From: DATARH01 sp035648415
Lineage (GTDB): Bacteria > Pseudomonadota > Alphaproteobacteria > ATCC43930 > CGMCC-115725
Length of the DNA stretch: 64,000 nucleotides
NCBI GenBank assembly: GCA_035648415.1
Contig: DASRLO010000031.1
Span: 13,808 to 77,807 of the forward strand
Direction: 5' to 3'
The translations under genes were made by a program, and so were the position numbers. The notes beneath the pieces were generated by a model. The model saw only the letters and a program-made list of their open reading frames with translations. It did no database searches and was not told where the DNA came from. Of the stretch, positions 19,161 through 29,735 are shown in pieces. Position 1 is the stretch's first letter; each line of letters starts with the position of its first letter.

Positions 19161-20396
19161 ATGACACGCAAGATCGGACGGCGCACCGCGATGGGCCTGA
19201 TGGGCGCCGCGGCGCTGGCGAGGCCGTCGCTGGCCGTGGCCGCGGACGAGGTACAGATCGCGATGCTGGTGCCGCTGTCGGGTCCGTGGGCCGAGCAGGG
19301 CATCCTCGAAAAGGCGGGCGCCGAGATGGCGATCGACGACATCAACCAGGCCGGCGGCATCAAGGCCCTGGGCGGCGCGAAGCTGAAGCTGCTGGCGGTC
19401 GATACCGGCACCAGCGCCGAGACCGCGAAGGACGCCGCGCAGCGCATGATCTCGCAGAACCCAAACCTAGCCGGCGCCTTCGGTTGCTGGCTCTCGACCT
19501 TCACCCTCGCCGCGACCGAGATCAGCGAGCGCGCCGAGCTGCCGTGGCTGACGCTGTCCTACTCCGACGCAATTACCGATCGCGGCTTCAAATACGTGTT
19601 CCAGACAGCCCCGACCGCGAACGTCCAGGCCGAGCAGATCGTGCCGTATCTGATGAAGCTGGCGAAGGCGGCGACCGGCAAGGAGCCGACCAAGGTCGCG
19701 ATGATCGGCGACAACACCGCGGCCTCGGTGAGCTTTATGAAGCCCATCCGGGACCATGTGCTGAAGGACCTGCATCTTCAGGCCGTGGCAGATCAGGTCT
19801 ACACGCCGCCGCTGGCGGACGCGACGGCGATGGTGCAGCCAATCCGCGGCGCGAAGCCGGATTTCGTGCTGCTGCAATCGACCAACAACGGCGACGACAA
19901 GATCCTCATCGACGCCTTCACCCAGTACGGCATGCCGGCCACCAAGCTGCCGCTGGTCGGCAGCGGCGGGCATTGGGTCGTGCCGGAAATGCTGAAGACG
20001 ACCGGCAAGGACATCCTTCAGGACGTGCTGGTCGGGCTGGCGAACTGGCCGGGCAAGGCGGTCGACGATTTGTCGGCGCGCTATGTCAAGCGCACGGGCA
20101 ACCCGTGGTTCGGTCACAACGAGATCTTCGCTTACGCCCACGTTCAGATGTTCGCCTGGGCGCTGAACAAGGCAGGCGCGGCCGATCGCAAAAAAGTCGC
20201 CGAGGCCATCCGCACGATGGATATCACCGACGGCCCGGCAATCTACTTCCCGGGCAAGCACCTCAAATTCGACGACAAGGGCCGCCGTGTCGACGCGCAG
20301 CTGGTGATCGTGCAGTGGCAGGACGGCAAGCCGGTCACGGTCTTCCCCGAGGACATGGCGGTCGGCAAGCCGGTGTGGCCGATGTCGGCCAGCTAG
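19161..20396 (+). CDS. HAAT ABC importer, periplasmic substrate-binding protein
   Basis: A 411-residue periplasmic binding protein (peripla_BP_6, LivJ-like). It begins with a twin-arginine-like leader, GRRTAMGLMGAAALARP, cleaved near AVAA. The mature protein opens VQIAMLVPLSGPWAEQG, the family's first strand, with DINQAGGIKALGG and FGCWLSTFTLAATE following. AGGAG lies upstream of ATG 19161. It delivers the ligand to LivH/LivMG/LivF encoded directly upstream. The ligand pocket cannot be predicted by eye; the adjacent catabolic cluster suggests a carboxylate or amide. Confidence 0.9.
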   Translation: MTRKIGRRTAMGLMGAAALARPSLAVAADEVQIAMLVPLSGPWAEQGILEKAGAEMAIDDINQAGGIKALGGAKLKLLAVDTGTSAETAKDAAQRMISQNPNLAGAFGCWLSTFTLAATEISERAELPWLTLSYSDAITDRGFKYVFQTAPTANVQAEQIVPYLMKLAKAATGKEPTKVAMIGDNTAASVSFMKPIRDHVLKDLHLQAVADQVYTPPLADATAMVQPIRGAKPDFVLLQSTNNGDDKILIDAFTQYGMPATKLPLVGSGGHWVVPEMLKTTGKDILQDVLVGLANWPGKAVDDLSARYVKRTGNPWFGHNEIFAYAHVQMFAWALNKAGAADRKKVAEAIRTMDITDGPAIYFPGKHLKFDDKGRRVDAQLVIVQWQDGKPVTVFPEDMAVGKPVWPMSAS

Positions 20397-20414
20397 ACCG
20401 CGCGGCGCGGATTA

Positions 20415-21278
20415 TCAGGCCGGGTCGGGCCAGCGCGCGTCCTGGGCGAGGTAATCGGCGGAGCGGATTGCCGTCGCCAGTTCGGCGGGGCTCGCCATCG
20501 GCGGTTTCGCGCCGCCCTTGAGCCCGGCCAGCGCGACGCGCACCGCATGCACGGCCGCGGCGAGGATGTCCTGCGGGTAGACCGCGATGCGGATGCCGAT
20601 GCGCTCCAGCTCGGAATCGTTCGGCATGAAGTGCTTGCCGGCGGGCGAGGTGACGGCGAGCGCCGGTTTGCCGTCGCAGGCCTCGATCCCCGCGCGCATC
20701 TCGGCTTCCGATTGCGGGGAATCGAGAAACAGGATGTCGGCGCCCGCGGCGACAAAGCCCTGAATCCGCGCCAGCGCCTCCTCGAACCCGCGCGAGGTGC
20801 GCGCATCGGTGCGGGCGAGCAGCAGGATGCCTTCATCGCGGCACGCCTCGACCGCGGCGCGGCAGCGCAGGATCGCGGCGTCGCGCTCGACCACCAGCTT
20901 GGCGCCGTTCCGGCCGAGCGGCCGCGGCCAGATCTTGTCCTCGATCAGCACCGCCGCCGCGCCGCGGCGGGCGTAGGCGCGGATCGTCTTCTGCACCGCG
21001 AGCGCGTTGCCGTGGCCGGTGTCGCCGTCGGCGAGCCACAGCACATTGGGCGCGACGGCGATGCAGGTCTCGACCGTGTCCGCCATCTCGGCGAAGCCGA
21101 CGAGGTCCATGTCGGGCATCGCCAGGCGCATCGCCGAAACGCTGGAGCCGGAGACGAACCCGGTACGGAAGCCGGCTTCGGCGATCAGGCGCGCGCCCAT
21201 GCCGTCGCCGCAGCCGGGCATCACCTGAAGCCGGGGCTCGTCGAGAAGCGCTTGCAGGGCACTGGCGTGCGGGCGCAT
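20415..21278 (-). CDS. PEP mutase/isocitrate lyase superfamily enzyme
   Basis: A 287-residue (beta/alpha)8 enzyme with DGDTGHG at 84-90 and IEDKIWPRPLG at 112-122. It resembles 2-methylisocitrate lyase annotations, but the catalytic KKCGH loop is missing and the site reads PRPLGRNGAK, so it is more likely a C-C or P-C acting relative such as an oxaloacetate hydrolase or decarboxylase type. It converges with the binding-protein gene (18 bases apart) and precedes recQ in the same direction. It is a distant paralogue of the enzyme at 7198-8064. Confidence 0.8.
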   Translation of the reverse strand: MRPHASALQALLDEPRLQVMPGCGDGMGARLIAEAGFRTGFVSGSSVSAMRLAMPDMDLVGFAEMADTVETCIAVAPNVLWLADGDTGHGNALAVQKTIRAYARRGAAAVLIEDKIWPRPLGRNGAKLVVERDAAILRCRAAVEACRDEGILLLARTDARTSRGFEEALARIQGFVAAGADILFLDSPQSEAEMRAGIEACDGKPALAVTSPAGKHFMPNDSELERIGIRIAVYPQDILAAAVHAVRVALAGLKGGAKPPMASPAELATAIRSADYLAQDARWPDPA

Positions 21279-21313
21279 GGCAACTCCTTTCGGATGATGG
21301 AGAGAGGATCAGT

Positions 21314-23143
<1,830 letters not shown>

Positions 23144-23181
23144 AGCGCTATAATCGGGTGAATGAAAGACGAGGACAAACG

Positions 23182-23601
23182 ATGAGCAACCCGGCCTTCA
23201 AATTCGATCACGTTCATATCATCAGCGAGAATCCGCGCTCCTCGGCCGAGTGGTATGTCGAAATGTTCGGCGCGACGATCGCCGCGGATACGACCGCGCG
23301 CGGCGCGCCACAGATCTTCGTCGAATTGGGCGGGATGACGATCCTCCTCCGCGGCCGGCGGCCAGGCGAGGACCCGGCGCCGAGCCGGCCGATCCAGCCC
23401 TATGTGGATTTCTCCAGCCACAATGCCTGGGGCACCGACCATTTCGGCTTTATGTACGCCGGCGACCTAGAGGCGCTGTGCACCGGCCTGCGCGCCAAGG
23501 GCGTTCGCCTTCCAGTCGAGCCGAAGCGCGGGGTCACCGGCAGCCTGCTCTGCTACGTCGCGGCCCCGGACGGCGTCAGTATCGAGCTGATGCAGTGTTG
23601 A
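23182..23601 (+). CDS. Glyoxalase/VOC family protein
   Basis: A 139-residue single-module vicinal-oxygen-chelate protein. It has HVHIISENPRSSAEWYVEMFG, then HFGFMYAGD and a terminal APDGVSIELMQC, which supply the usual His and Glu metal ligands. VOC proteins are metal-dependent isomerases, dioxygenases or resistance proteins, and this one cannot be assigned further. ATG at 23182 follows GAGGA; an upstream start would lengthen it without homology. Confidence 0.8.
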   Translation: MSNPAFKFDHVHIISENPRSSAEWYVEMFGATIAADTTARGAPQIFVELGGMTILLRGRRPGEDPAPSRPIQPYVDFSSHNAWGTDHFGFMYAGDLEALCTGLRAKGVRLPVEPKRGVTGSLLCYVAAPDGVSIELMQC

Positions 23602-23607
23602 GCCGAG

Positions 23608-23790
23608 CTACAGCGGCAGGAATTCTTCCATCCGGCGGCGCGCGGGGTCGAGCGCGGGGGTCGCACTCGATGATGTCGGCAGTGGGGTGCCGCGCGACGA
23701 TGCGCGCGGTCACCTCGCGCGCGATGCGCCGGCTGAACGATTCCGGCTGCGGGCTCACGAGGACTTGCAGGAAATCGCGATCGCTCGCCT
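23608..23790 (-). pseudogene. Possible remnant of an NAD(P)H-dependent oxidoreductase/azoreductase-like gene
   Basis: Directly after the esterase stop, the minus strand encodes DFLQVLVSPQPESF followed by SRRIAREVTARIVARHP, which resembles the first strand and helix of flavodoxin-fold azoreductases (SPRP.S.S..IA pattern). It then drifts, and a neighbouring frame reads LDPARRRMEEFLPL and a stop at 23608-23610. There is no start codon and a frame change would be needed to join the two pieces. I read this as a decayed gene; the identification is weak. Confidence 0.3.
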
Positions 23791-23796
23791 GACTTC

Positions 23797-24762
23797 TCAG
23801 GCCAACACGCGGTTGAGAAATGCGTCCATCCGCGCCGTCGCCGCCTTTGCCAAGCCGCTCGGGAACAGGGTGAAGCCGTGCGCGCCGCCCGGATAGATCG
23901 CGATCTCGGCCGCGTTGCCCGCGGCGACCCAGCGCGCGTGCATGAACAGCGTGTCGTCGAGCAGCGCGTCCTTGGTTCCCACCGTGAACAGCGCCGGGCA
24001 CAGGCCCTTGAGATCGGCGTAAAGCGGCGAGATGTCGGGCGCGCGGCGGTCGGTAACGGCCGGCAGAAACGCGTTGTAGAATTGCTGCATGTCGATCGTC
24101 CGCAGCACCAAACGGGTATCGCCGAACTGCCGCTGGCTCGGCGTCATGCCGAGGTCGAACGCGCCGTAGACGATATTGGCGCCGCGCCATCCGGCATAAC
24201 CGTGGCGGTCGCGCATCCGCAGGATCGTCACCGCGGTCAGGTGTCCGCCGGCCGACTCGCCGCCGATCGTCAGCGCTCCGGTGCCGAACTCGCGTTTGCC
24301 GTTTTCGACGAGCCACGCCGCCGCAGCCTCGCAATCGTCGGGGCCCGCCGGGTAGGGGTGTTCCGGCGCCAGCCGGTACTCGACCGCGACGATGGCTTGC
24401 CCGGTATTGTCGGCGATCCGCTCCAGCATCGGGTCCTGCATGTCGGCGCCGCCGAGCATCCAGCCGCCGCCGTGGAGATGCAGATAGACGCCGCGCGGCT
24501 CGGCCGGCGCAATGATCCGCAGCGGGATCTGGCTGCCGTCCTTGCCGGTGATGGTGATGGTTCGCGCGCGGCTCGACATCACCGGCGCCGGGAATGGGCC
24601 CTCGCCGCGACGGCGCGCCGCCCGGAACGCCGCGGGGCCGGTGATCCACCATTCCGGCTGGCCGGTCAGCAGCTCGATTATTCCGGCATTCAGCTGCGCC
24701 GTGTCGGGGTCGATCGCCGCGTCGCCGAACAGCGCGGCATCGAACGGGCGTGTGTCGGTCAT
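23797..24762 (-). CDS. Alpha/beta hydrolase, hormone-sensitive lipase-type esterase
   Basis: A 321-residue carboxylesterase. The HSL family oxyanion motif HGGG is at 97-100, nucleophile Ser170 sits in GESAGG, and the C-terminal GGAHGFTLFP carries the catalytic His. EYRLAPEHPYPAG is also a family hallmark. GAGGAAC precedes ATG 24762. It likely cleaves short-chain esters in the cytoplasm; natural substrate unknown. It is divergent from the SDR gene at 24844. Confidence 0.9.
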   Translation of the reverse strand: MTDTRPFDAALFGDAAIDPDTAQLNAGIIELLTGQPEWWITGPAAFRAARRRGEGPFPAPVMSSRARTITITGKDGSQIPLRIIAPAEPRGVYLHLHGGGWMLGGADMQDPMLERIADNTGQAIVAVEYRLAPEHPYPAGPDDCEAAAAWLVENGKREFGTGALTIGGESAGGHLTAVTILRMRDRHGYAGWRGANIVYGAFDLGMTPSQRQFGDTRLVLRTIDMQQFYNAFLPAVTDRRAPDISPLYADLKGLCPALFTVGTKDALLDDTLFMHARWVAAGNAAEIAIYPGGAHGFTLFPSGLAKAATARMDAFLNRVLA

Positions 24763-24843
24763 CGTGTTCCTCCTCGCCGGCCCGCTGCCGTCAAACCGTA
24801 AAACACGCTATCGTGCGAGACCGACGCGAGGAAGGAAAGCCCG

Positions 24844-25605
24844 ATGCCACGACTTGAAGGCCAACGGCTGCAACAGAAGGTCGCGTTCATCACCGGCGGC
24901 GGCACCGGGATCGGCCGCGCCACCGCGCTCCTCTTCGCCCGCGAAGGCGCCAAGGTCGCGATCGCCGATATCGCCGCGGCGGCGGGCGAGGAAACCGCGC
25001 ACCTCGCGGGTAGCGATGCGATCGCCATCCGCGCCGACGTCACCGAGCCCGAGAGCCTGCAAGCGGCGCTCCGGGCGACGGTCGGCAAGTTCGGCCGGCT
25101 CGATGTGCTGCACAACAATGCCGGCGGCTCAACCGCGCTGGACGACACCGCGGTCGACGCGCCGCTCGACGAATTCTGGCGGGCGATCAAACTGGACCTG
25201 TTCGGCACGTTTCTCGGCTGCCGTTTCGGCATCCCCGAGCTCATCAAATCGGGCGGCGGCTCGGTCATCAACATGAGTTCTAACGTCGCGCTGATGGGCA
25301 TTCCCGGCCGCGATTGCTATACGGCCGCGAAAGGCGGGATCGCCGCGATCACCCGCTCGCTCGCGGTCGCCTATGCGCCGCAGAAGGTGCGGGTCAACGC
25401 GATCGCGCCGTCGGCGACGATGACCGCGCGCGTCCGCCGGCTGGTCGCCGGAAATTCCGCGCTGACCAAGCTCGCGGACTCGCACCTGCTCGGCCTGATC
25501 GAGCCCGAGGACATCGCGAACGCGGCGCTCTACCTCGCCAGCGACGATTCCCGCATGGTCACCGGCCAGGTGCTGCCGGTGGACAGCGGGGTAACGATCT
25601 CCTGA
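24844..25605 (+). CDS. Short-chain dehydrogenase/reductase
   Basis: A 253-residue classical SDR with TGGGTGIG at 17-24, NNAG at 91-94, catalytic Ser145/146, Tyr159 and Lys163 (YTAAK) and the terminal GQVLPVDSGVTIS. It oxidises or reduces a hydroxyl/ketone with NAD(P); substrate unknown. Ten bases separate it from the 2-hydroxyacid dehydrogenase gene, so the two oxidoreductases are probably co-transcribed and may act in sequence. Confidence 0.88.
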   Translation: MPRLEGQRLQQKVAFITGGGTGIGRATALLFAREGAKVAIADIAAAAGEETAHLAGSDAIAIRADVTEPESLQAALRATVGKFGRLDVLHNNAGGSTALDDTAVDAPLDEFWRAIKLDLFGTFLGCRFGIPELIKSGGGSVINMSSNVALMGIPGRDCYTAAKGGIAAITRSLAVAYAPQKVRVNAIAPSATMTARVRRLVAGNSALTKLADSHLLGLIEPEDIANAALYLASDDSRMVTGQVLPVDSGVTIS

Positions 25606-25615
25606 GGCGGCCCGC

Positions 25616-26674
25616 ATGCGACCCATCAATGTTCTCAGCATCCAGCGGATCGGTGGCGCCGACCGCGAGCGGATCGCGGCGATCGACCCGGCGATCCGAC
25701 TGGTCGATGCCGGCGGCTGGTTCGACGGCGAGATCCGCGAAACCTGGCCGGCATATACCGGATCGCGCTATCTGCCGGCGGGCGCCAACGGCTCGGGAAC
25801 CCGCGAGGAGCGCGACCGGCTGCTCGCCGACGCGGAGGTGATCCTTGGCGGGTTTCCGTTTCCGCTCGATCTGCGCGCCCGGTCGCCGCAGCTGAAATGG
25901 TTCCACCAGCGGCCCGCCGGCGCCAGCAATCTCTTGAACGGCGACCTCTGGGGCAGCGACGTCGTCGTCACCACCGCGCGCGGCGCGGGAAGCACGCTGG
26001 CGATCGCGGAATATGCGGTCTCCGGCATCCTCTATTTCGCCAGAGGGTTTTACCGCGCCGCTGCGGACCGGCTGACGGGCGCCTTCGACCATCGCGCCTA
26101 CAAGCCGGTGCTGCTCGACGGGAAGACCGCCTGCGTCGTCGGCGCCGGCGGCATCGGCCGCGATGTCGGGCGGCTCTGCGCCGCGCTGGGCATGCGCGTC
26201 GTCGGAACGCGGCGCAGCCCGGAGCCAGGCGCGGCGCTGCCCGCAGGCTTCAGCAAGATCGGCGGCGCCGATGACCTCGACCGTTTCCTGCCGCACAGCG
26301 ATTTTGTCGTGGTGTGCTGCCAATGGACGCCGCAGACGACGAACCTCTTCAACCGCGAGCGTTTCGCCGCGATGAAGGCAGGGAGCGTGCTGGTCAACGT
26401 CGCGCGCGGCGAGATCGTCGACGAGAATGCGCTTGCCGACGCTCTCGAGCGCGACCACCTGCGCGGCGCCGCGCTCGACGTCTATGCCGGCGAGTTCGAG
26501 CACACGCCGCCTGCGCGGCTGTGGTCCGACCCGCGGGTGCTGATCACGCCGCATATCTCGGGCGGCAGCGATGTCGACCGGCATGGCGGCATCGATATCT
26601 TTTGCGAGAATTTGCGCGCCTTTCTCGATGGGCGGGAACTGCGCAACGTCGTCGATTGGCAGCGGGGCTACTAA
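25616..26674 (+). CDS. D-isomer-specific 2-hydroxyacid dehydrogenase family protein
   Basis: A 352-residue NAD-dependent dehydrogenase. The dinucleotide motif GAGGIG is at 176-181. NVARGEIVDE contains the catalytic Arg264 and TPHISGG the catalytic His313; the acidic partner is probably in AGEFE near 292-294. It is longer at the N-terminus than minimal D-2HDHs. The enzyme reduces 2-oxo acids to D-2-hydroxy acids or the reverse. It is coupled to the SDR upstream and converges with the NHL gene. Confidence 0.88.
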   Translation: MRPINVLSIQRIGGADRERIAAIDPAIRLVDAGGWFDGEIRETWPAYTGSRYLPAGANGSGTREERDRLLADAEVILGGFPFPLDLRARSPQLKWFHQRPAGASNLLNGDLWGSDVVVTTARGAGSTLAIAEYAVSGILYFARGFYRAAADRLTGAFDHRAYKPVLLDGKTACVVGAGGIGRDVGRLCAALGMRVVGTRRSPEPGAALPAGFSKIGGADDLDRFLPHSDFVVVCCQWTPQTTNLFNRERFAAMKAGSVLVNVARGEIVDENALADALERDHLRGAALDVYAGEFEHTPPARLWSDPRVLITPHISGGSDVDRHGGIDIFCENLRAFLDGRELRNVVDWQRGY

Positions 26675-26918
26675 GCCTCGATGCGCGCCAACAAACGGCG
26701 GTTGACGCTCGCCAAGGCGACGGTCGCGGTGGTCCTTTACCTTTGTCGCCGGTATGTCGACGCGCTCGGCTGGCTGAGCCTCAACCGCGTATCCACCGCG
26801 CAGAGAGCGTGAACATCTCTTGCTGGCCGTCCATGTCACCGCCGGTAACCGTTCGCTTGCCGAATTTTCGGTTCGGCCCGTCAACTGTGTTGGTAATACG
26901 AGGGACCGAACGTTTTAG

Positions 26919-27827
26919 CTACATCCGCTCATACTTCACCACCCGGCGGATGCGGCCCCACTCGCCGGGCTGCACGGCGTAGATCGAGCCCTTGGAATCG
27001 ACCCAGATGCCATGCGTCGATTTGTGGATGTCGCCACCCCAGCGCGCCAACCGCTCGCCGTCGAGGGTCAGGATGCTGATCATCCCGCTATTGTGCTCGG
27101 GGATGTAGACGATGTCGTCGGCGTCGACATAGAAGAAGGCCGGGCCGATCAGCTCGACCGGCCACACGCTCAACAGTCTGCCGTCCTGGTCGAAGACTTG
27201 CACCCGATCGTTCTCGCGGTCGGCGACGAGGAGCCGCCCGCGCCGGTCGATCCACAACCCGTGCGGCAGGTTGAACTGCCCCGGCCCGACGCCCGGCTCG
27301 CCCCACGATTTGATCAGCGTCGCGTCGGCCGAGAATTTGTGGATTCGCGCATTGCCGTAGCCGTCCGCCATGAAATACGAGCCATCGGGCGCCTCGACGA
27401 TGTCGGTCGGCAGGTTGAACGGGCCGCCGCCATGCGTGACCTTCTTCCAGGCGGAAGAGCTGTAATCGTCGTCCGGCACGCCGGTGTCCGAGCGCGCGTC
27501 GCGCACGCCGATCGTCTGCAGCAGCCGCCCATCCTTGGTGAACTTGAAGAACTGGCCGTAATGCTCGTCGGTGAGCCAGACATTGTCGTCGGCGTCGAAG
27601 CGGATCGCATGCGGGAACTGGAAGAGGCCGGCGCCCCACGACCCGACGAACCGGCCGTCGTGGTCGAAGATCACCACCGGGTGATCCTTGTTGCGGTTGA
27701 AGCAGTAGGCGCGGTCCTCGGAATCGACCGCGACCGCGCAGGCCCTCACCTCGACATGCTCGGGCGCCTGCTGCCAATCCCAATTGACCCGATAGCGATA
27801 TTTGCCGCTGCCGACGATCTCGTCCAT
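26919..27827 (-). CDS. NHL-repeat beta-propeller protein, peptidyl-hydroxyglycine lyase-like
   Basis: A 302-residue protein made of repeated NHL blades: FQFPHAIRFDADDNVWLTDE, FNLPTDIVEAPDGSYFMADG, FNLPHGLWIDRRGRLLVADR, each followed by a strand like RIHKFSADATLIKSWG. This six-bladed fold is shared with peptidyl-alpha-hydroxyglycine alpha-amidating lyases and SMP-30-like hydrolases. No signal peptide is seen. Catalytic activity is unproven. The ATG at 27827 is preferred over a GTG at 27845. Confidence 0.8.
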   Translation of the reverse strand: MDEIVGSGKYRYRVNWDWQQAPEHVEVRACAVAVDSEDRAYCFNRNKDHPVVIFDHDGRFVGSWGAGLFQFPHAIRFDADDNVWLTDEHYGQFFKFTKDGRLLQTIGVRDARSDTGVPDDDYSSSAWKKVTHGGGPFNLPTDIVEAPDGSYFMADGYGNARIHKFSADATLIKSWGEPGVGPGQFNLPHGLWIDRRGRLLVADRENDRVQVFDQDGRLLSVWPVELIGPAFFYVDADDIVYIPEHNSGMISILTLDGERLARWGGDIHKSTHGIWVDSKGSIYAVQPGEWGRIRRVVKYERM

Positions 27828-27941
27828 CGCGCGCCCCTGCCCCACATCCGCTTCGTTTGGTCACTATAGCAGGCCGCTTGCGCCGCGGCGTCAACCCGGG
27901 CATGGCAGCGCCGCCGTTTCGCGCACGAGATATCTGAAATT

Positions 27942-27965
27942 CCATCCCGGCCTGCGCCGGGATGG
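27942..27965. repeat. REP-like perfect hairpin
   Basis: CCATCCCGGC and GCCGGGATGG form perfect 10-base arms around the loop CTGC. The hairpin stands in the divergent gap between the NHL gene and the NTF2-like gene. It has no following T-run, so a terminator role is unlikely; it looks like a dispersed palindromic element. Confidence 0.6.
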
Positions 27966-28078
27966 GGCCTGAAAGAACTGCTGAGCCATGTGCTTCGACC
28001 GCGGCCGAAGCGATCGGCTGCCCCGCGGCACGGCAGGATGCTAACATCCCCAATCCTCTCGACCGCTGGGAGCGGGTC

Positions 28079-28453
28079 ATGCCGCAAGCCGACCTCGAAG
28101 CGCTGGAGCAGCTCAACCGCGACTACATCGCCGCGGTGCAGAACTGCGATGTCGGGCGCTTCGGCGAGATCCTCGCCGACGAGTTCTATTGCTCGAACCC
28201 GGACGGATCGCTGGTCGACCGGAAGGGTTTTCTGGAGCAGACCGCGCGCCCGGCGACGATCTCCGGGCTCGAGGCCAAGGATGTGATGATCCGGCTCTTC
28301 GGCCCCCGTGGTCATGAAAATATCGCGATCATCCACGCGCGCACCGTCTACAAGACCGCCGACGGCGCCGCTAAATCCGGCCGCTACACCGATGTCTGGG
28401 CGCGCCGGAACGGGAGCTGGCTTGCGGTCTCGGCGCATGTGACGCGCGGCTGA
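28079..28453 (+). CDS. NTF2-like (SnoaL/DUF4440) family protein
   Basis: A 124-residue cone-shaped NTF2-fold protein: an N-terminal helix (EALEQLNRDYIAAVQNCDVG), the strand LADEFYCSNPDGSLVDRKGF, and the paired strands YTDVWARRNGSWLAVSAHVT at the end. Such proteins are small isomerases, hydratases or ligand sinks; no catalytic residue can be assigned. ATG at 28079 is chosen because it starts the first helix. Confidence 0.8.
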   Translation: MPQADLEALEQLNRDYIAAVQNCDVGRFGEILADEFYCSNPDGSLVDRKGFLEQTARPATISGLEAKDVMIRLFGPRGHENIAIIHARTVYKTADGAAKSGRYTDVWARRNGSWLAVSAHVTRG

Positions 28454-28539
28454 CCGCACGCCGCACAGGCCCGCTTCCGCCACGCGCTTCCCTTGGTTTC
28501 AGGCGAGCGCTAGAGTCGCCCTCAGCCCGATTTGAGGAC

Positions 28540-29691
28540 ATGGTCGTGACCGCAGACGACCCCAGCAATCCGAGCTCCGCCGAGAGCACCGCCGGCGAAG
28601 CCCCGCGCGCCGAAGGCGAACCGGCGGCGACGCCCGCCGAGGACGCTGCGCCGGGGCCGCCGCGCCGTCGCCGGCGGCGGCGGCGGCGTCCGGTAAACGC
28701 GGTTCCGAGGGCCGAGGGCGCGGCCGCGCCATCGGACTACCGCAACGCCGCTGCAAATGGGGAACCCGCCGCCGACGCGCCCGGCGACAGTCAGGCCGGC
28801 GAAGCGAACTCCGGCGGCAACACGCTGCGTCTGCGCACCCGTCCGCCGCGCCGCCGCCGCCGGCGGCCTCCAATGGCGGCAGCGGGTGATGCAACAGCGG
28901 CTCGCGAGGCCGGCGCGGCGCCCGGCGGGGAAGCGAGCGCGGTATCGGATGGCGCAACTGGCGAAACTGGCGCAACGCCTCCCGCCGCGCCGCGCCTCGG
29001 CCCCGACGGTCAGAAGCTGCGCCGCCGCCGCCGGCGCCGGAAGCCGCCGCAATTGGGCGGCGCGGGCGAAGCGGCCGCCGGCCAGCCGCCGGCTGAAGGC
29101 GCTGCGCCGGCGCCGCGCGACCCCAATCGTCCGCCACGGCGGCGCAACCGCGGGGCGCGCGGCGATCGTCCCGCCGCTGCTGGCGAGGGCGGTGCAGCGC
29201 CAGAGGCGCGGCCGGAACGCGGGCGCCGCGGCGGCTCAGGGGTCAGCGCAGGGGCCGGCGCAGGGGCCGGCGCAGGACGCGGCCCGCGCGAGGCGCGCGG
29301 CGATGGGCCCCGCGATCGCGACCGCCGTCCCGGCGGTCCGGGCCGTCGCGAGGGCCGCGGAGGTCCGGGACGCGGTCGCGGCGACGGCCCGAAGCGGATC
29401 GAGCGCAAGCTCTATTCGGTCGATGCGGTGGTCGACCGCGGCTTTGAGGATGTCGAGGAGGAAGGCGGCGACACGCGCCGCGTCCATTGGACGATCGTCA
29501 AGCGCACCGTCGCCGACCAGATCACCCGCAAGCCGATGTCGCACAGCTATGTGCTCCAGCGCGACGGCGTCGACAGCGAATTCCCGACCCTCGGCGCGGC
29601 GCGCGACACGGTCAACAAGAAGATCGTCCACCCCGAGAAACTGACGCTCTCGAAGGCCGAGCACGCCGCGCAAAAGGGCAACAGCCGCTAA
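28540..29691 (+). CDS. Arginine/proline/glycine-rich disordered protein with conserved C-terminal tail
   Basis: A 383-residue protein that I do not recognise. Residues 1 to about 285 are low complexity: alternating Ala/Glu/Pro segments, three poly-arginine blocks (nine Arg at 42-50, others near 100 and 160) and an RGG/AGAGAG region. The last 100 residues are ordered-looking, starting RIERKLYSVDAVVDRGFEDV, with VHWTIVKRTVADQITRKP and a final Lys-rich end. The composition suggests nucleic-acid binding, but no known domain is evident. ATG at 28540 follows TTGAGG. The amidase gene lies 44 bases downstream. Confidence 0.7.
   Translation: MVVTADDPSNPSSAESTAGEAPRAEGEPAATPAEDAAPGPPRRRRRRRRRPVNAVPRAEGAAAPSDYRNAAANGEPAADAPGDSQAGEANSGGNTLRLRTRPPRRRRRRPPMAAAGDATAAREAGAAPGGEASAVSDGATGETGATPPAAPRLGPDGQKLRRRRRRRKPPQLGGAGEAAAGQPPAEGAAPAPRDPNRPPRRRNRGARGDRPAAAGEGGAAPEARPERGRRGGSGVSAGAGAGAGAGRGPREARGDGPRDRDRRPGGPGRREGRGGPGRGRGDGPKRIERKLYSVDAVVDRGFEDVEEEGGDTRRVHWTIVKRTVADQITRKPMSHSYVLQRDGVDSEFPTLGAARDTVNKKIVHPEKLTLSKAEHAAQKGNSR
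29246..29276 (+). repeat. 12-base tandem repeat inside a coding region
   Basis: The unit GCGCAGGGGCCG is present twice in full (29246-29257, 29258-29269) and once in part. It is in frame and encodes the alternating Ala-Gly tract of the disordered protein, so changes in copy number would alter its length by four residues without a frameshift. Confidence 0.7.
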
Positions 29692-29735
29692 ATCAAGACA
29701 CGGCGCAGCCCGCTGCCCCACTTGATAGGAAGCCG

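Noticed and set aside
26681..26812. 43-codon plus-strand frame MRANKRRLTLAK...
   Set aside because: Short, Arg/Leu-rich, no ribosome site and no recognisable family; it lies in a convergent gap and is probably chance.
26840..26915. Possible terminator hairpin between convergent genes
   Set aside because: CCGAA/TTCGG half-sites are present but spacing is irregular and there is no T-tract.
28757..29644. Alternative plus-strand frame of 295 codons over the Arg-rich gene
   Set aside because: Translation is random Arg/Ala; the frame at 28540-29691 has a ribosome site, an ordered C-terminus and in-frame repeats.
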